The translations under genes and the position numbers were made by a program. Positions 63,604-64,000 of a stretch of 64,000 bases of DNA are shown here, piece after piece; the first letter of the stretch is position 1; each line of letters begins with the position of its first letter. The DNA is taken from positions 1 to 64,000 of the forward strand of contig RXJR01000022.1 in assembly GCA_003963305.1 (NCBI GenBank), read 5' to 3'. This DNA comes from Candidatus Melainabacteria bacterium. GTDB lineage: Bacteria; Cyanobacteriota; Vampirovibrionia; Obscuribacterales; Obscuribacteraceae. A model generated the notes under the pieces. The model ran no database searches, was not told where the DNA came from, and saw nothing but the letters and a program-made list of their open reading frames with translations.

Positions 63604-64000
63604 CGCCTTGTAGGTCAGATATCACTACGCTGCGTTATGCGGTCCTTAGGCTGATTATGCTCTCACCAGAGCATGACGCTGCGGAAATAACCAGGTTAAT
63701 GATGTGTACTGAATCTAGGTAAGGCAAAAGCACATCTCATCGACTCTCCATTGACTAGTTAGATCACCAGTCGCGAATTCTTTGTACACGTTCATGATCG
63801 GATGATCAGAATCTGTGCCACTACGATTACGACCCCTCTACGTAGAACTAGCAGTAGTAGCCAATCTTGATAAAGCCGCCTGGAAGCGATGAATTTTCGC
63901 GCTATCTCATTCGCTGCTGGCGCCAGGGTGGGTCTCTACCGCCTGGCGCCACCAATTGTGGTATCAGCTGAATTCCGAAAGTGCTTGTCGTTATTCCCGT
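63604..64000. other. Window end without a gene
   Basis: About 400 bp with stops in all frames at short spacing and no tRNA-like fold. The only structure I see is the hairpin at 63918-63951. The next gene must lie beyond the window. Confidence 0.4.
63918..63951. repeat. Palindromic hairpin with self-complementary arms
   Basis: TGGCGCCAGG and CCTGGCGCCA form a perfect 10-bp stem around a 14-nt loop that itself has GGT/ACC. Each arm contains the palindrome TGGCGCCA. No T run follows on either strand. It could be a REP-like element or part of an unseen RNA. Confidence 0.5.

Overview
The window (64 kb, roughly half G+C by eye) is a chromosomal segment of an aerobic, Gram-negative, heterotrophic bacterium. 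An outer membrane with lipid A is shown by lpxA next to fabZ. Aerobic respiration is shown by a cbb3-type oxidase and several c-type cytochromes. No photosynthesis, phage, transposon, integrase or CRISPR genes were seen. The style (many TPR proteins, tandem GspE/MshE N-terminal modules without an ATPase, small secreted repeat families, a tRNA without encoded CCA) would fit a non-photosynthetic relative of Cyanobacteria such as the Obscuribacterales. That placement is an inference from gene style only, not a measured phylogeny.

Layout. 0-9.6 kb: two TPR proteins, an alpha-methylacyl-CoA racemase-like enzyme convergent with an acyl-CoA synthetase, NADP isocitrate dehydrogenase, a GNAT acetyltransferase, a protein with two PARP-type zinc fingers, and a secreted START-like protein. 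9.9-13.3 kb: a protein made of four GspE-N modules, then four tandem paralogous small secreted proteins of no family I recognise, with hairpins between some of them. 13.8-18.1 kb: envelope genes (processive GT2 glycosyltransferase, MFS exporter, lpxA, fabZ). 18.3-24.8 kb: folE, a Tat-exported phosphoesterase with a long charged tail, tryptophan 2,3-dioxygenase, and a large TonB_C/TPR protein. 24.8-31.1 kb: a photolyase neighbourhood (SDR-DUF2867, photolyase, VOC protein, FAD amine-oxidase-like enzyme) and a Ser/Thr kinase. 31.1-37.3 kb: two exported TldD-family proteins (one has lost its metal site), DUF4239, a cytochrome c lipoprotein, a 61-aa membrane protein, and a secreted helical-repeat protein.

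Two regions form clear pathways. At 39.5-46.1 kb lies a complete route from urate to malate: urate oxidase, HIU hydrolase, OHCU decarboxylase, allantoinase, allantoicase and ureidoglycolate lyase, with malate synthase to take up the glyoxylate. The divergent allA/aceB intergenic region carries a long inverted repeat with mutually exclusive pairings. At 46.2-52.3 kb a tightly packed set couples sulfur oxidation to oxygen: an exported CstB-like persulfide dioxygenase/rhodanese protein, a sulfite dehydrogenase of the SorA type, its small cytochrome c, a single 885-residue polypeptide fusing CcoN, CcoO and a CcoP-like diheme domain, and a 48-codon CcoS-like gene immediately downstream. I read this as a self-contained persulfide > sulfite > sulfate > cytochrome c > O2 module, and it is the strongest candidate for an undescribed system here.

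52.4-56.0 kb holds two overlapping paralogous histidine kinases with no response regulator. After tRNA-Asn come a YbjN protein, an inositol-monophosphatase/CysQ-family phosphatase and ribonuclease D. The window closes with a membrane-embedded spermidine-synthase-like protein and a long acyl-CoA dehydrogenase followed by a strong terminator.
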